Source: Oceanobacillus piezotolerans (GTDB taxonomy: Bacteria; Bacillota; Bacilli; Bacillales; Amphibacillaceae). From it: a stretch of DNA of 64,000 bases. Position 1 is the first letter of the stretch. Each line of letters starts with the position of its first letter. The position numbers and the translations under genes are program-made. This document shows positions 55,836-64,000 of this stretch, one piece after another. The notes beneath the pieces are model-generated. The model was not told where the DNA came from and searched no databases. It saw nothing but the letters and a program-made list of their open reading frames with translations. Where the stretch lies: contig NZ_RCHR01000005.1 of assembly GCF_003665065.1 (NCBI RefSeq), positions 186,001-250,000 of the forward strand. The letters run 5' to 3'.

Positions 55836-57014
55836 ATGAGAAAAACGGCTATTGTTTCTGGAGCAAGAACTCCCTTTGGAAAATTTGGTGGAGGTTTAAA
55901 AGCGTTTTCGGCTGTTCAGCTCGGAGGGATTGCTATAAAAGAGGCCTTGAATCGAGCGGATTTAGATGGCGGGGAAGTAGATGAAGTTATCATGGGCACC
56001 GTGCTCCAAGGTGGCCAAGGCCAAATTCCTTCAAGGCAAGCAGCTCGTTTAGCGGATATCCCGTGGGAAGTGAAGACGGAGACGATTAATAAAGTATGTG
56101 CTTCCGGCTTACGAAGCGTTACCCTTGCCGACCAGCTTATTCGCTTAGGTGATGAAGAAATCATTGTAGCTGGTGGGATGGAAAGTATGAGCAATGCACC
56201 ATATATTCTTCCAGAAGCACGCTGGGGAAGTCGAATGGGTGACGGGAAAGTAAAGGATTTAATGATACATGATGGCCTTTCTTGTTCGTTTACTGGTGTG
56301 CATATGGGAACGTATGGGAATAAAACGGCAGAAGAATTTGGACTAACAAGAGAGGCGCAGGATGAGTGGGCACTAAGAAGTCACAGCCGTGCTATAAAGG
56401 CAATCGAAGAAGGTAAATTTGCAGAAGAAATTGTACCGGTAGAAGTACCTCAACGTAAAGGAGACTCCATAATTATAGAAAATGATGAAGCCCCAAGAAA
56501 AGACACAACGATAGAAAAGCTTCGTTCACTTAGACCAGCATTTGGTAAGGATGGCACGATCACAGCTGGAAATGCACCAGGCGTAAACGATGGAGCAGGT
56601 GCATTTGTGCTGATGTCAGATGAAAAAGCAAAGAACTTAAATAAAACCCCATTAGCAACCATCTTAGGACATGCAGAAGTAGCAGTAGAAGCTCAAGATT
56701 TTCCACAAACACCTGGATTAGTCATTAATAAATTACTAGAAAAAACGGGCTATCAAACTACGGATATTGATTTATTTGAAATCAATGAAGCATTTGCAGC
56801 AGTTTCTCTTGCTAGTGGCAAAATAGCAAATCTTGATCCAGAAAAAATCAATGTCAATGGTGGGGCAGTTGCTTTAGGACACCCAATTGGAGCTAGTGGA
56901 GCAAGGATTATTTTAACGTTAATCTATGAGTTGAAGCGACGTGGTGGTGGTTTAGGAATTGCGGCGATCTGTAGTGGCGGCGGACAGGGTGATGCGGTAT
57001 TGTTGAAGGTTTAA
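55836..57014 (+). CDS. mmgA: Acetyl-CoA C-acetyltransferase (thiolase)
   Basis: This 392-residue thiolase cleaves 3-ketoacyl-CoA or condenses acetyl-CoA. Catalytic residues are visible: nucleophilic Cys in [15 protein letters not shown] (about 88), His in [13 protein letters not shown] (about 348) and the acid/base Cys in [12 protein letters not shown] (about 378). It is close to B. subtilis MmgA/YhfS. ATG 55836 has AAGGAG at 8 bases; the GTG at 55827 is too close to that site. It is the first gene of an acyl-CoA degradation operon. Confidence 0.9.
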   Translation: MRKTAIVSGARTPFGKFGGGLKAFSAVQLGGIAIKEALNRADLDGGEVDEVIMGTVLQGGQGQIPSRQAARLADIPWEVKTETINKVCASGLRSVTLADQLIRLGDEEIIVAGGMESMSNAPYILPEARWGSRMGDGKVKDLMIHDGLSCSFTGVHMGTYGNKTAEEFGLTREAQDEWALRSHSRAIKAIEEGKFAEEIVPVEVPQRKGDSIIIENDEAPRKDTTIEKLRSLRPAFGKDGTITAGNAPGVNDGAGAFVLMSDEKAKNLNKTPLATILGHAEVAVEAQDFPQTPGLVINKLLEKTGYQTTDIDLFEINEAFAAVSLASGKIANLDPEKINVNGGAVALGHPIGASGARIILTLIYELKRRGGGLGIAAICSGGGQGDAVLLKV

Positions 57015-57032
57015 AGAAAAGGAGGAAGAGAG

Positions 57033-57884
57033 ATGTCGATAAAAAGTGTCATGGTCATTGGGGCTGGACAGATGGGCTCTGGGATAGCCCAAGTATTTGC
57101 TCAGTCAGGGTTTCAAGTTATGTTAAACGATATGAATGAGGAAGCTTTAGATAAAGGCATGCAATCTATTGAAAAACTCCTTTCCCGAAATGTAGACAAG
57201 GGGAGAATTGAAGAAGAAGAAAAAACAGCAACATTAAGTCGTTTAACTCCATCTTTGAACTTAGATGATGCGGAATCTGCAGACCTTGTTATCGAGGCAA
57301 TTGTAGAAAATATGGAAGTGAAAACAAAGGTGTTCTCCAGATTAGATAAGATTACACCACACCATACCATCCTAGCCTCGAATACGTCTTCTTTGCCGAT
57401 AACGGAAATTGCAGCGGCAACAGAACGACCTGAAAAAGTAATCGGAATGCATTTCATGAATCCTGTTCCAGTAATGAAACTAGTGGAGATTATTCGGGGA
57501 CTCCAAACAAGTGATGAAACGTATGAAACCATTCAGCGGGTGGCTGGAGAACTTCAGAAGACAGCCGTTGAAGTGGAGGATTTTCCAGGCTTTGTTTCTA
57601 ATCGCATCCTGATGCCAATGATTAATGAGGCAATTTATACGCTTTATGAGGGAGTCGCCTCTAAAGAAGATATTGATTCTGTGATGAAATTAGGAATGAA
57701 CCATCCAATGGGCCCGCTGACTCTTGCTGATTTTATTGGGCTTGACACCTGCTTGTATATTATGGAAGTTCTGCATGATGGGTTTGGTGATAGTAAGTAT
57801 CGTCCATGTCCGCTTTTAAGGAAATATGTGAAAGCTGGTTGGCTTGGAAAGAAATCTGGAAGAGGATTTTATGTTTATGAATAA
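57033..57884 (+). CDS. mmgB: 3-hydroxybutyryl-CoA dehydrogenase
   Basis: This 283-residue NAD-dependent dehydrogenase has the Rossmann start VMVIGAGQMGSGIAQVFAQSG, the substrate and catalytic region SNTSSLPITEIAAATERPEKVIGMHFMNPVPVMKLVEII (with His and Asn of the dyad), and the C-terminal dimer domain GFVSNRILMPMINEAIYTLYEGVAS with NHPMGPLTLADFIGLD. It oxidises 3-hydroxyacyl-CoA to the keto form, just before thiolase. It starts 18 bases after the thiolase gene with AAAGGAGGAAG. Confidence 0.93.
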   Translation: MSIKSVMVIGAGQMGSGIAQVFAQSGFQVMLNDMNEEALDKGMQSIEKLLSRNVDKGRIEEEEKTATLSRLTPSLNLDDAESADLVIEAIVENMEVKTKVFSRLDKITPHHTILASNTSSLPITEIAAATERPEKVIGMHFMNPVPVMKLVEIIRGLQTSDETYETIQRVAGELQKTAVEVEDFPGFVSNRILMPMINEAIYTLYEGVASKEDIDSVMKLGMNHPMGPLTLADFIGLDTCLYIMEVLHDGFGDSKYRPCPLLRKYVKAGWLGKKSGRGFYVYE

Positions 57885-57914
57885 CGGATATCAGCTGGAA
57901 AGGAGGCTAACAGG

Positions 57915-59042
57915 ATGAATCTGTTCTTTACAGAAGAACAAAAGATGATGCGAGAGATGGTTCAATCCTTTGCGGAGAAAGAAGTCAGGCCTGAGATAGA
58001 GAGAATGGAAGAAGAGGAACGTTTTCCATCTGAATTGGTTGAAAAAATGGGAGAACTAGGATTGATGGGAGTTCCCATTCCTGAAAAATATGGTGGAAGT
58101 GGGATGGATTTTACTTCCTATATTATCGCCATTCATGAATTATCCAGGGTTAGTGCGACAGTCGGGGTTATTTTATCTGTCCATACTTCTGTAGGAACCA
58201 ATCCGATTTTGTACTTTGGAACAGAAGAACAGAAAGCACACTATATTCCGAAGTTAGCAACGGGTGAATATCTTGGAGCCTTTGCCTTAACAGAGCCTAG
58301 TGCTGGCTCGGATGCAAAGCATTTAAAAGCCTCTGCAGAATTGATTGGAGATACTTATATTTTAAATGGCTCGAAGGTGTTTATTACAAATGGAGGAGCA
58401 GCGGATACGTATATTACCTTTGCGCAAACAAGGGAAGGCATAAGTGCCTTCATCTTAGACAAAGATACTCCAGGACTTTTCATTGGAAAAAAGGAAAAGA
58501 AGATGGGATTAAATGGTTCCAACACGGTGCAGTTAACCTTTGAAAGCTGTGCTGTTTCTAAGAAGCAGCTATTGGGCGAATTAGGAGAAGGCTTTAAAAT
58601 TGCGCTGGCAAATCTCAATTTTGGGCGGATTGGTATTGCTGCTCAAGCACTAGGGATTGCGGAGGCAGCTCTTGAATACGCTGTTAGCTATGCCAAGGAA
58701 AGAGAACAATTTGGCAAGCCAATAGCAGACAACCAAGGAATTTCTTTTAAGCTAGCGGATATGGCAACAGAGGTGGAGGCTGCCAAACTATTAGTCTATC
58801 ATGCGGCATCTCTTGTGGATCGCGGGATAGATTGCGGAAAAGAAGCTTCCATGGCAAAGATGTATGCTTCCAATGCGGCGATGAAGGCAGCAATAGAGGC
58901 AGTTCAGGTCTATGGTGGATATGGATATACTAAAGAATACCCAGTAGAACGGCTTTTTCGAGATGCCAAGGTAACTCAAATCTATGAAGGCACAAATGAA
59001 ATTCAGCATCTGGTGATTGCAAAACACTTAATCAAGTCTTAG
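57915..59042 (+). CDS. Acyl-CoA dehydrogenase
   Basis: This 375-residue FAD enzyme introduces the alpha-beta double bond in acyl-CoA. It shows ALTEPSAGSDAKHLKASAE, KVFITNGGAADTYITFAQT, LGELGEGFKIALANLNFGRIGIAAQALGIAEAAL and the C-terminal catalytic region [34 protein letters not shown], with the general-base Glu. Short- or branched-chain specificity is likely by context with isobutyryl-CoA mutase. It is 57% similar by eye to the next gene, so they are paralogues of different substrate range. Ribosome binding site AAAGGAGGC. Confidence 0.93.
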   Translation: MNLFFTEEQKMMREMVQSFAEKEVRPEIERMEEEERFPSELVEKMGELGLMGVPIPEKYGGSGMDFTSYIIAIHELSRVSATVGVILSVHTSVGTNPILYFGTEEQKAHYIPKLATGEYLGAFALTEPSAGSDAKHLKASAELIGDTYILNGSKVFITNGGAADTYITFAQTREGISAFILDKDTPGLFIGKKEKKMGLNGSNTVQLTFESCAVSKKQLLGELGEGFKIALANLNFGRIGIAAQALGIAEAALEYAVSYAKEREQFGKPIADNQGISFKLADMATEVEAAKLLVYHAASLVDRGIDCGKEASMAKMYASNAAMKAAIEAVQVYGGYGYTKEYPVERLFRDAKVTQIYEGTNEIQHLVIAKHLIKS

Positions 59043-59054
59043 GAGGGGTTAGAG

Positions 59055-60194
59055 ATGCAATTTAAATTAACAGAAGAACAAGAAATGCTGCGAAAAATGG
59101 TACGTGACTTTGCAATGAATGATGTTGAGCCAACTGCGGCAGAACGGGATGAAGAAGAACGTTTCGATCGCGGAATTTTTGACAAGATGGCAGAGCTCGG
59201 ATTAACTGGCATTCCTTGGCCAGAAGAATATGGTGGGATTGGTTCGGATTATGTAAGCTACGTGATTGCAGTAGAGGAATTATCTCGGGTTTGTGCATCG
59301 ACTGGGGTAACGTTGTCTGCTCATCTGTCTCTTGCAAGCTGGCCCATCTTTAAATACGGAAATGAAGCCCAGAAGAGGAATTTTCTTTATCGTTTAGCAA
59401 CTGGGGAAGCACTTGGTGCCTATGCATTGTCCGAGCCAGGTGCGGGCAGTGATGTGGCATCGATGAAGACCGTAGCTAAAAAAGACGGGGATGATTATAT
59501 CATCAACGGAAGTAAGGTCTGGATTACCAATGGTGGGGTAGCGGATATTTATCTTGTATTTGCTAAAACAGATCCAGATGCTAAGCATAAAGGGATTAGT
59601 GCGTTTATTGTGGAAAAGGGAACGGAAGGTTTCTCTTTTGGTAAAAAGGAGAAAAAATTAGGGATTCGTTCTTCGCCAACGACAGAATTAATTTTTGAAC
59701 AGTGCCGAGTGCCAAAGGAGAATATGCTTGGCGAAGAGGGAGAAGGCTTTAAAATTGCGATGTCCACGCTTGATGGGGGAAGAAATGGGATTGCCGCACA
59801 GGCAGTCGGAATTGCACAAGGGGCATTAGACGCAGCGGTAGCCTATGCAAAAGAGCGTGAGCAATTTGGAAAAACAATCGCCATGAATCAAGGCATTTCT
59901 TTTAAATTAGCTGATATGGCAACTGCCGTGGAAGCATCCCGTCTATTAACCTATCAGGCGGCATGGCTTGAGTCGAATGATCTGCCATATGGAAAAGCTT
60001 CTGCAATGAGTAAATTATTTGCCGGAGATACGGCCATGGCAGTGACAACGGAAGCAGTTCAAGTATTTGGGGGCTATGGATATACCAAGGATTATCCGGT
60101 GGAGCGGTATATGCGTGATGCGAAAATCACTCAGATTTATGAAGGAACCAATGAAATCCAACGACTAGTTATTGGGAGAATGCTGACGAAGTAG
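59055..60194 (+). CDS. acdA: Acyl-CoA dehydrogenase (AcdA-like)
   Basis: This 379-residue FAD enzyme, second of a tandem pair, shows [75 protein letters not shown] and [37 protein letters not shown] with the catalytic Glu. It resembles B. subtilis AcdA. It starts 12 bases after the first dehydrogenase with AGGAGGGG. A 516-base gap filled by a tandem array follows inside the presumed operon. Confidence 0.92.
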   Translation: MQFKLTEEQEMLRKMVRDFAMNDVEPTAAERDEEERFDRGIFDKMAELGLTGIPWPEEYGGIGSDYVSYVIAVEELSRVCASTGVTLSAHLSLASWPIFKYGNEAQKRNFLYRLATGEALGAYALSEPGAGSDVASMKTVAKKDGDDYIINGSKVWITNGGVADIYLVFAKTDPDAKHKGISAFIVEKGTEGFSFGKKEKKLGIRSSPTTELIFEQCRVPKENMLGEEGEGFKIAMSTLDGGRNGIAAQAVGIAQGALDAAVAYAKEREQFGKTIAMNQGISFKLADMATAVEASRLLTYQAAWLESNDLPYGKASAMSKLFAGDTAMAVTTEAVQVFGGYGYTKDYPVERYMRDAKITQIYEGTNEIQRLVIGRMLTK

Positions 60195-60291
60195 TTAGGT
60201 GATATTGGTGGAAGGAATAGCATCCTTGCGGGTAGAAGGTTTTCGGTGAGAAGAGAGTATTTGAACTTTCGAGAGAGCTGGTGCTACTCCA

Positions 60292-60680
60292 TTGAGGAGA
60301 ATATTGCTCTCGAGAAGGGGAGCATCGCCCTCGAGAAAGAGAACATCGCCTCCGAGAAGGAAAGCATCGCCCTTGAGAAGAAGAACATCACCTCCGAGAA
60401 GGGAAACATCGCTCTCGAGAAGAAGAACAGCACCTCCGAGAAGGAAAAATCGCTCTCGAGAATGAGCACATCACCTCCGAGAAGGGAAACATCGCTCTCG
60501 AGAAGAAGAACATCACCTCTGAGAAGGAAAACATCGCCCCTGAGAATGAGCACATCGCCTTTGAGAAGGAAAACATCGCCCTCGAGAATGAGCACATCAC
60601 CTCTGAGAAGGAAAACATCGCTCTCGAGAAAGAAAACATCACCCCCGAGAAAGAAAACATCACCTGCAAAATCAAACAAG
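60292..60680. repeat. 21-nt tandem array B (about 18 units) upstream of meaB
   Basis: Units follow the same plan as array A at 41979: CATCRCC, YYC or YTC, then GAGAAGG or GAGAAKR, then AAA or GAA. All are 21 nt except one 20-nt unit near 60447. Pairs such as CATCACC-CTCCGAGAAGGGAAA and CATCGCT-CTCGAGAAGAAGAA alternate. The array makes an open frame in phase with meaB, so a long fusion could be predicted, but meaB has its own ribosome binding site and start at 60711. The array occupies the intergenic part of the acyl-CoA operon and is probably transcribed. Confidence 0.94.
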
Positions 60681-60710
60681 CATATAGCACTAAGAAAGGG
60701 AGCTACCCTC

Positions 60711-61658
60711 ATGCACGAAATAGTGGAACGGATAAAGAAAAAAGAAGTGCGCGCGCTGGCAAAAGCGATCACGATGGTAGAGAATGACCACCCAGATAAA
60801 CTTGATATATTGAGTGATGTTTTTTCTTTAGGGAAAAATGCACTCTATATCGGTTTGACGGGATCGCCAGGTGCTGGGAAAAGCTCGCTAGTGAATCGGT
60901 TAATTTCTCATATTAGACAAGAGGGTAAAACGGTTGCGGTTATTGCGGTCGATCCAACAAGCCCTTTTAGTAGCGGGGCATTGCTTGGAGACCGCGTGCG
61001 GATGACTGAACATTTTACAGATGAAGGAGTATTTATTCGCAGTATGGCAACTCGTGGGAGCTTAGGGGGATTAGCTCGCGCAACAAAGGACGCTATTCGA
61101 ATTTGTGATGCTTATGGATTTGATGTCATCATTGTGGAAACCGTTGGTGTAGGTCAATCAGAACTCGACATTATGAAGGTGGTCGATACCACGGCAGTTG
61201 TATTAACTCCGAACAGTGGTGACGTATTACAAATCTTTAAAGCTGGGATTATGGAAATTGCTGATTTATTCGTGATTAACAAAGCGGATTTTGATGGAGT
61301 AAGGAAATTAAAACGACTGCTTAGGGAGTTAGTTATGATGACCGCAACTGAGAAACACGAAGTTGCTATTGTAAAGACAGTTTCAACGGAAAATGAAGGG
61401 ATAGATGAACTTTGGGAGAAGGTAAAAGCTCATCATCACTACCTATATACAACTAAAGAAGGAGAAACGAAGAGGAAAGAGCAATTAAAGCTAGAATTAT
61501 TTGAATTAATTCAAGAGGAAATATGGCGTGATGTGGAGCAATTTATTGAAAATCGTGAAGACCTTCCAGCGTTAACACCAACTTCAGACCCTTATCAACT
61601 AGCAAAAGATTGGCTAGAGAGATGGAAGGAGGCAGAACGTCTTAATGAGCAAAGATAA
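60711..61658 (+). CDS. meaB: MeaB-type methylmalonyl-CoA mutase-associated GTPase
   Basis: This 315-residue G3E GTPase (ArgK/MeaB family) loads and protects B12-dependent acyl-CoA mutases. It has Walker A GLTGSPGAGKSSLVNRL (about 50), AVIAVDPTSPFSSGALLGDRVRM, FIRSMATRGSLGGLA, VETVGVGQSELD and the base-recognition NKAD (about 195), plus a helical C-terminal dimerisation arm. The start ATG 60711 follows AAAGGGAGC. A longer frame would add 155 repeat-encoded residues (NIALEK-like), which homologues lack. It overlaps the TetR gene by 14 bases. Confidence 0.92.
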   Translation: MHEIVERIKKKEVRALAKAITMVENDHPDKLDILSDVFSLGKNALYIGLTGSPGAGKSSLVNRLISHIRQEGKTVAVIAVDPTSPFSSGALLGDRVRMTEHFTDEGVFIRSMATRGSLGGLARATKDAIRICDAYGFDVIIVETVGVGQSELDIMKVVDTTAVVLTPNSGDVLQIFKAGIMEIADLFVINKADFDGVRKLKRLLRELVMMTATEKHEVAIVKTVSTENEGIDELWEKVKAHHHYLYTTKEGETKRKEQLKLELFELIQEEIWRDVEQFIENREDLPALTPTSDPYQLAKDWLERWKEAERLNEQR

Positions 61659-62253
61659 AATTGTCTCAAATATTAAGGACCAAGAGTTAGTTAGAATCCG
61701 ACGTGATCAAATGATTAAAGGAGCTATTACACTTTTTAAGGAGAAGGGCTTTCACCGCACCACCACAAGAGAAATTGCCCAAGCTTCGGGATTTAGTATA
61801 GGGACGCTTTATGAATATATTCGAACCAAAGAGGATGTACTCTTTCTCACTTGTGATGCCATCTATGACCAGGTTAAGGAAAGAGTAGAAGCATCGATTG
61901 CCTTAGAGCAGCCGACTAAGGAGAATTTAATAAAAATAGTCACTTCCTATTTCTGCTTAATGGATGAACTGCAGGAGGAGATTCTTATTTTATATCAGGA
62001 GGCTAAATCACTAAAAAAGGAAACGAGACATTATGTTCTGCAAAAGGAAAGAGACATGGTTTCCATGCTGGAGCGTGCCCTTCTCGAATGTGTCCCGGAC
62101 TTATCCAATAAAGAGGCAGCATTAATTGCCAACAATATCTTTGTTCAAGGCCATATGTGGAGTTTCAGACGCTGGATTATTCAAAAGCAATATACACTCC
62201 GAGAGTATATTGGCTTGCAAGTTGAAAATTTATTGAAAACGTTACCAAATTGA
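61645..62253 (+). CDS. TetR/AcrR-family transcriptional regulator
   Basis: This 202-residue regulator has an N-terminal helix-turn-helix (MIKGAITLFKEKGFHRTTTREIAQASGFSIGTLYEYIRTKEDVLF) and a helical ligand domain of the FadR/YsiA-like kind. Located between meaB and icmF, it probably represses this acyl-CoA degradation cluster until an acyl-CoA binds. The TGAAYG-NN-CRTTCA palindromes before ywjF and the thiolase gene are natural candidate operators. AAGGAGG lies 12 bases before the ATG at 61645, within meaB, which is rather far. Confidence 0.9.
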   Translation: MSKDKIVSNIKDQELVRIRRDQMIKGAITLFKEKGFHRTTTREIAQASGFSIGTLYEYIRTKEDVLFLTCDAIYDQVKERVEASIALEQPTKENLIKIVTSYFCLMDELQEEILILYQEAKSLKKETRHYVLQKERDMVSMLERALLECVPDLSNKEAALIANNIFVQGHMWSFRRWIIQKQYTLREYIGLQVENLLKTLPN

Positions 62254-62275
62254 GAGCAAAAGGGAGAGATGATGG

Positions 62276-64000
62276 GTGGAGCAAGTGGAAGTATATAAAC
62301 CAAAACATGCTGTCCGCTTCGTTACGGCATCAAGTCTATTTGATGGACATGATGCGTCAATCAACATCATGAGACGGATTATGCAGGCTAGTGGGGCAGA
62401 AGTAATCCATTTAGGACATAACCGATCAGTGGAGGAGGTTGTGCACGCTGCTATTCAGGAGGATGTACAGGGAATTGCCATATCATCTTATCAAGGTGGC
62501 CATGTAGAGTATTTTAAGTATATGATTGATCTTTTAAAAGAATTGGGTGCCGATCATATAAAGGTCTACGGCGGTGGCGGAGGTGTTATTATCCCTCGTG
62601 AAATCAAGGAACTGCATGCTTATGGCGTGGCCTGGATATTCTCTCCGGAAGATGGCAGGAAGTATGGGCTGCAAGGTATGATAAATAGAATGCTGGAACA
62701 GTGTGATTATCTACCGCCAATCAACGTGGAAAAGGACTTTAAGGAGCTTTTGCAAGGGGAACGGCGAGCGATTGCTAGATTTATAACCTTTGTAGAGAAT
62801 AGTGAAACCTCTTCTGAAGAAAAGAGCCGGATTCTTCAGCTGCTTAAGGATAAAGCAAATACGAATATTCCAGTTCTGGGAATTACCGGTACAGGCGGTG
62901 CTGGAAAAAGCTCCTTAACAGATGAAATCATCCGTCGTTTCATTAATGAGGTTCCTGATAAAAAGCTTGCAGTGATTTCCATTGATCCAACAAAGAGAAA
63001 GACAGGTGGGGCTCTCTTAGGGGACAGAATCCGAATGAATGCCATTTTTACGGACCGGGTTTATATGAGATCGCTGGCAACGAGGGATTCAAGAAGTGAG
63101 CTATCTCAAGCTATCCAGGATGTTATGGATGTGGTCAGGGCTTCGGGCTATGATTTTATTTTAGTGGAAACGTCTGGTATTGGGCAGGGAGATGCTGCCA
63201 TTACTGACATAACAGACTTATCGATGTATGTAATGACAAGTGAGTATGGTGCACCAACACAGTTAGAAAAGATTGATATGATTGATTATGCCGATTTTAT
63301 CGTAATTAATAAATTTGAGCAGAAGGGTTCTGAAGATGCATTGAACCAAGTAAGGAAGCAGTATGAACGGAGTCGGATGCTGTTTCAACAGGATAAGGAA
63401 AAATTCCCTATATTTGGGACAATTGCAAGTCAATTTAATGATGCAGGTACAAACGCTTTATTTGCTTCTCTAATAGATACGTTGAATGAAAGGTATAATT
63501 GGGAAGTAGATGTTGATTTTGAACGAAATAGGATCGCCGAGAAACAAAATATGATTATTCCTAATGAGCATCGTCATTATCTTCGAGAGATTTCCAGTCA
63601 TGTCCGCAATTATAAAAGCCAAGCAGAGGAGCAGAGCGAAATTGCTCGGAAGGTCTATCAGCTGGATGGCGCTATTCGTTCAATCGAAAGTGCAGCGGGG
63701 ATAGAGCCGTTTAAACAAACGTTTGATTCAAATCATATTGTAGAAGGGTTAAGGCAAACGCTGGAGCGATATGAATACAAGCTTCATCCTCAAGCAAAAC
63801 AACTACTCGAATCTTGGGATCAAACACAAGAGAAGTACAGTAAGGAGAATTTGTCTTTCACCGTTCGAGATAAAGAAATTGAAATGGATATTACAACCGA
63901 ATCTTTATCAGGTTTGAAAATTCCTAAAGTAGCCTTTCCGAAATATAAGGATTGGGGAGAACGGCTGTTATGGTTGCTCAAAGAGAATGTTCCAGGTGCG
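62276..64000 (+). CDS. icmF: Fused isobutyryl-CoA mutase IcmF, 3' end outside window
   Basis: The first 575 residues of a protein of expected length about 1080 are present. IcmF isomerises isobutyryl-CoA and n-butyryl-CoA using adenosylcobalamin. Visible here: the B12-binding domain with DGHDASINIMRRIMQASGAEVIHLGHNRSVEEVV (the His coordinates cobalt; residues about 1-145) and the fused G-protein chaperone domain with Walker A GITGTGGAGKSSLTDEI (about 205), SIDPTKRKTGGALLGDRIRM and NKFE (about 345). Then comes a linker leading to the mutase barrel (FPKYKDWGERLLWLLKENVPGA). The GTG at 62276 follows AGGGAGAG and is the first possible start after an in-frame TGA. Confidence 0.93.
   Translation, partial: MEQVEVYKPKHAVRFVTASSLFDGHDASINIMRRIMQASGAEVIHLGHNRSVEEVVHAAIQEDVQGIAISSYQGGHVEYFKYMIDLLKELGADHIKVYGGGGGVIIPREIKELHAYGVAWIFSPEDGRKYGLQGMINRMLEQCDYLPPINVEKDFKELLQGERRAIARFITFVENSETSSEEKSRILQLLKDKANTNIPVLGITGTGGAGKSSLTDEIIRRFINEVPDKKLAVISIDPTKRKTGGALLGDRIRMNAIFTDRVYMRSLATRDSRSELSQAIQDVMDVVRASGYDFILVETSGIGQGDAAITDITDLSMYVMTSEYGAPTQLEKIDMIDYADFIVINKFEQKGSEDALNQVRKQYERSRMLFQQDKEKFPIFGTIASQFNDAGTNALFASLIDTLNERYNWEVDVDFERNRIAEKQNMIIPNEHRHYLREISSHVRNYKSQAEEQSEIARKVYQLDGAIRSIESAAGIEPFKQTFDSNHIVEGLRQTLERYEYKLHPQAKQLLESWDQTQEKYSKENLSFTVRDKEIEMDITTESLSGLKIPKVAFPKYKDWGERLLWLLKENVPGA

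Noticed and set aside
60292..60680. CRISPR array
   Set aside because: Units are contiguous, 21 nt long and variable; there are no unique spacers, no leader and no cas genes.

Overview
This window looks like chromosomal DNA of a low-GC, endospore-forming member of the Bacillaceae. From 37.9 to 55.8 kb it follows the Bacillus subtilis gene order ywdI-ywdK-gerQ-hemQ-pta-lipL-ywfO-ywgA-ywhD-pbpG-speE-speB-ywiB-argS-ywjF. Spore-related genes (gerQ, the Ku/LigD pair) and the many GC-rich intergenic repeats remind me of the halotolerant Oceanobacillus/Virgibacillus group. The genus is an inference; no rRNA gene is present. I found no tRNA or rRNA genes, no insertion sequence, no prophage and no CRISPR array.

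Layout. 0-10 kb: ypmS (cut by the window edge) and ypmR, an ABC exporter, a SAM-riboswitch-controlled metY-like gene with an extra C-terminal domain, rarD, a methionine gamma-lyase, cardiolipin synthase and an acyl-CoA thioesterase. 10-20 kb: an HxlR regulator divergent from an M29 aminopeptidase, the decayed remains of an AbrB-type membrane protein, a minus-strand 5-oxoprolinase operon (Nramp-like transporter, pxpB, pxpA, pxpC) with ycsI, and recQ. 20-30 kb: an NhaP-type antiporter, GNAT and AI-2E-family genes, pgcA, a Mn riboswitch with a TerC/YkoY exporter, DUF488, DUF4003 and OsmC genes. 30-38 kb: divergent ligD and ku (end joining), an acyltransferase, a YjiH-type membrane protein, and an AarF-type kinase with a phasin-like partner. 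38-53 kb: the conserved ywdI-argS block (spore coat cross-linking, coproporphyrin-dependent heme synthesis, acetate metabolism, lipoate transfer, cell-wall synthesis, spermidine synthesis, arginyl-tRNA synthetase). 53.5-64 kb: a fatty/branched-chain acyl-CoA catabolism cluster: ywjF, thiolase, 3-hydroxyacyl-CoA dehydrogenase, two acyl-CoA dehydrogenases, a MeaB G-protein, a TetR regulator and the fused isobutyryl-CoA mutase icmF (cut by the window end). TetR-type palindromes sit in front of ywjF and of the thiolase gene, so the TetR gene in the cluster probably controls it.

The most unusual signal is non-coding. Five loci carry tandem or decayed tandem arrays with a 16-21 nt period, mostly 20-21 nt. 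Two of them, 18 kb apart (41979-42262 and 60292-60680), clearly share one 21-nt unit; the second lies inside the acyl-CoA operon just before meaB. Two others share a GCCGATATAT core. A separate family of larger GC-rich repeats (23.4, 48.5 and 52.9-53.3 kb) contains, in two copies, a conserved module of nested hairpins whose loops read AGGA on the minus strand. A further nested-stem element lies upstream of recQ. None of these matches an RNA class that I recognise.
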